From Massilia timonae CCUG 45783 (lineage in GTDB: Bacteria > Pseudomonadota > Gammaproteobacteria > Burkholderiales > Burkholderiaceae_D): a stretch of DNA of 64,000 nucleotides. Positions 62,311 to 64,000 of the stretch are shown piece after piece. The stretch is from assembly GCF_000315425.1 (NCBI RefSeq), contig NZ_JH992925.1, positions 517,128 to 581,127 of the forward strand. The letters are read 5' to 3'. Within the stretch, counting starts at the first letter, position 1. Every line of letters starts with the position of its first letter. The position numbers and the translations under genes were made by a program. Under the pieces are notes generated by a model, which saw only the letters and a list, made by a program, of their open reading frames with translations, was not told the DNA's origin and searched no databases.

Positions 62311-62401
62311 GGGTGCGGCCGTCGTCTTCGTCATCGCTGCGGCCCGACCGACATATCGCCGCAGTAAGGCCGTGAAGTCGTGGCGAGCCGGCTGGCGCTG
62401 G

Positions 62402-63031
62402 TCAAGGCTGCGCTCGACGCTTTTGTTCGATCTCCTGCTTGAGCTCCTCGGTGATCGTCCACGCATACACCGTCTTGTCGCGCACGCGCACGATTTGCTC
62501 CGGCGGCCACTGCGCGCCCATGTGAAAATCGTGCGAAACGACACGCGCGCCGACCCGCAACTGGCGCCATAGCTGCGGCATCAGCCGCAGGTTGACCTCG
62601 AACAGCAGGTACAGCATGACCACGCTGGCCGGACTGAAATCGGTGCGGAACAGGTCGGCCTGGCGAAAGCGCACGCGATCCTGCACCCCGGCCGCGCGCG
62701 CGTTGGCATGCGCCTCCCGGATGCGGTCGGGATCGAGATCGATGCCGACGCCGCGCGCGCCATACTTGCGGGCGGCCGAGATCACGATGCGGCCGTCGCC
62801 GCAGCCGAGGTCGTATACCACGTCGCCGCGGCCGACCTTCGCCATCGACAGCATGCGGTCGACGATGTCCTGCGGGGTCGTCACATACGGCACCTTGGGC
62901 AGGGGGCGCTCGGCGAGCGCGGGCCGGATCGTGGCCGGGGCCAGCGCCAGGCCGGCCAGCACGGCGGCGCCGTGCAGCAGGGCGCGGCGCTCATGGGCGA
63001 CAGGCGCGGCGGTCGTCGGTTCGTCGGACAA
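62402..63031 (-). CDS. class I SAM-dependent methyltransferase with Tat-like leader
   Basis: A 209-residue methyltransferase. Motif I is VVYDLGCGDGRIVI, followed by GARGVGIDLDPDRI, QADLFRTDFS and SVVMLYLLFEVNLRLMP. Unusually it begins with a twin-arginine-like leader, HERRALLHGAAVLAGLALAP, ending near RPALA, so it may be exported or anchored. The TTG at 63031 behind AAGGAA is chosen as start; an ATG at 63070 would add 13 residues. Substrate unknown. Confidence 0.8.
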   Translation of the reverse strand: MSDEPTTAAPVAHERRALLHGAAVLAGLALAPATIRPALAERPLPKVPYVTTPQDIVDRMLSMAKVGRGDVVYDLGCGDGRIVISAARKYGARGVGIDLDPDRIREAHANARAAGVQDRVRFRQADLFRTDFSPASVVMLYLLFEVNLRLMPQLWRQLRVGARVVSHDFHMGAQWPPEQIVRVRDKTVYAWTITEELKQEIEQKRRAQP

Positions 63032-63174
63032 GGCATTTCCTTCTGAAGAGGCGTTGAACGGGCCGTGCAAGCGTACCCGATATCGACCGCCAGGTCGTGT
63101 ACACTGGCTCCGGCCGGCATGCGGCGCGCCGTCAGGCCGATCATAAAACAGGAATCCAAAAAGAGCGGGATAGC

Positions 63175-64000
63175 ATGGTGAACGGGTATTACGAGCCGCT
63201 GCTGGTCGTCGTGTCGATCATGGTGGCCATCCTGGCGTCGTACACGGCCCTCAGCCTGGCGATGCGGGTGCGCCAGGCCCAGGGCCGCGCGCCATACTTC
63301 TGGATTGCCGGCGGCGCGCTGGCAATGGGCAGCGGCATCTGGGCCATGCACTTCATCGGCATGCTGGCCTTCCGCCTGCCGATCCCGGTCGGCTACGATC
63401 CCCTGATCACCTTCGTCTCCTGGCTGCTGCCGGTGGTCGCGTCCGGCCTGGCGCTGTGGCATGTGCGGCACCGCGAATTCCGGCGCCGCCAGCTGGTCTG
63501 GAGCGCCATCCTGATGGGCCTGGGCATCAACGCCATGCACTACACCGGCATGGCCGGCATGCGCATGGACCCCGCCATCACCTACACCCCCTGGCTGTTC
63601 GCGCTGTCGGTCGCGATCGCGATTGGCGCCTCGGCGCTGGCGCTGCAGCTCGGCCTGCGCCTGCGCGAGGATGATCACGGCCGCGGCGGCGCGCGGCGCG
63701 CCGTGCAGCTCGCGGCCAGTGTCATCATGGGCGGCGCGATCTCCGGCATGCACTATACGGGCATGGCCGCCGCCCACTTCGAGGCCGGCAGCGTGTGCCG
63801 CGCCGCGCTCGGCGGCGTCGACCAGGATCACCTGGCGGCCCTGGTCACGGTGGCCACCGTGGCCCTGCTCAGCATCGCGCTGCTGGCCACCATCTTCGAC
63901 GCGCGTCTGGATGCGCGCAACCGCACGATCGCCGAATCGCTGCAGGCGGCGGCCGAGCGCCAGCAACTGTATCTCGACGAGCAGCGCGCCCGCGTCGAGG
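63175..64000 (+). CDS. MHYT-domain membrane signalling protein (partial)
   Basis: The frame is open from ATG 63175 to the window end, 275 residues so far. It holds about seven helices with three MHYT motifs: MHFIGM, MHYTGM and again MHYTGM. This integral sensor is thought to bind metal and sense small gases. Residues after about 245 look like a coiled-coil linker (ESLQAAAERQQLYLDEQRA) leading to an output domain beyond the window, commonly GGDEF, EAL or a histidine kinase. Confidence 0.88.
   Translation, partial: MVNGYYEPLLVVVSIMVAILASYTALSLAMRVRQAQGRAPYFWIAGGALAMGSGIWAMHFIGMLAFRLPIPVGYDPLITFVSWLLPVVASGLALWHVRHREFRRRQLVWSAILMGLGINAMHYTGMAGMRMDPAITYTPWLFALSVAIAIGASALALQLGLRLREDDHGRGGARRAVQLAASVIMGGAISGMHYTGMAAAHFEAGSVCRAALGGVDQDHLAALVTVATVALLSIALLATIFDARLDARNRTIAESLQAAAERQQLYLDEQRARVE

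Overview
The window is about 64 kb of GC-rich, densely packed bacterial chromosome. The gene sets (recJ-rpfE next to lolC-lolC-lolD-tatD, gloB-methyltransferase-rnhA-dnaQ, wrbA-DUF2069, thyA-folA), the very high third-position GC and the many ATGA or TGATG start/stop overlaps all point to a betaproteobacterium of the Burkholderiales, most likely Oxalobacteraceae close to Massilia/Telluria. This placement is inferred from gene content and order; no rRNA or marker phylogeny was possible.

Layout. 0-7.8 kb holds housekeeping genes: a DUF218 envelope protein, recJ and an RpfE-like protein facing left, then a lipoprotein-release operon with two tandem LolC-type permeases, LolD and a TatD nuclease facing right. 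7.9-14.1 kb is an orphan type VI secretion cassette: a VgrG spike with a C-terminal extension, a phospholipase-like effector and an exported Tli4-like immunity protein, all coupled by 4-bp overlaps. 14.2-16.5 kb is comEC. 16.5-20.2 kb is a Cpx-like envelope-stress module: a histidine kinase and response regulator facing left, a CpxP/Spy-like periplasmic protein plus an intradiol dioxygenase facing right, with CpxR-box-like TTTAC repeats between them. 20.3-31.9 kb holds a hydrolase, a small lipoprotein, dcd, a large basic amino acid decarboxylase, thyA-folA-DUF4337, a threonine aldolase, a chemoreceptor and an MsbA-like ABC exporter. 31.9-38.4 kb is a leftward run: FtsX-type permease plus AttH-like lipocalin, DUF4124, a GlcD-type FAD oxidase, DUF2069 and wrbA. 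38.4-44.5 kb holds a YihY-family protein, a broken cytochrome c peroxidase, two alpha/beta hydrolases, metY and a CBS protein. 44.6-51.4 kb is rich in signalling genes (REC-GGDEF-EAL, HDOD, PAS-GGDEF-EAL) around aroC. 51.8-60.8 kb holds an AidB-like acyl-CoA dehydrogenase, upp, an Hpt protein, a cold-shock gene with a structured leader, a LysR regulator divergent from aceB, then gloB-methyltransferase-rnhA-dnaQ.

At 60.86 kb lies the only RNA gene seen, tRNA-Val(CAC). Right after it sits a short stretch of different character carrying a BPSL0067-family amidase-like protein and a STY0301-family exported protein, which I read as a second, independent effector/immunity pair. The window closes with a Tat-signal methyltransferase and the start of an MHYT-domain sensor.

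The most interesting content is the two toxin/immunity modules: the VgrG-lipase-Tli operon with its possible built-in loading domain and duplicated GWW-C immunity tail, and the BPSL0067/STY0301 pair beside the tRNA. Next come the control elements (CpxR repeats, YTTGATRCAAA repeats before aceB, an SD-hiding hairpin before the aldolase, and a two-state leader on the csp gene). No CRISPR array, insertion sequence or complete phage was seen.
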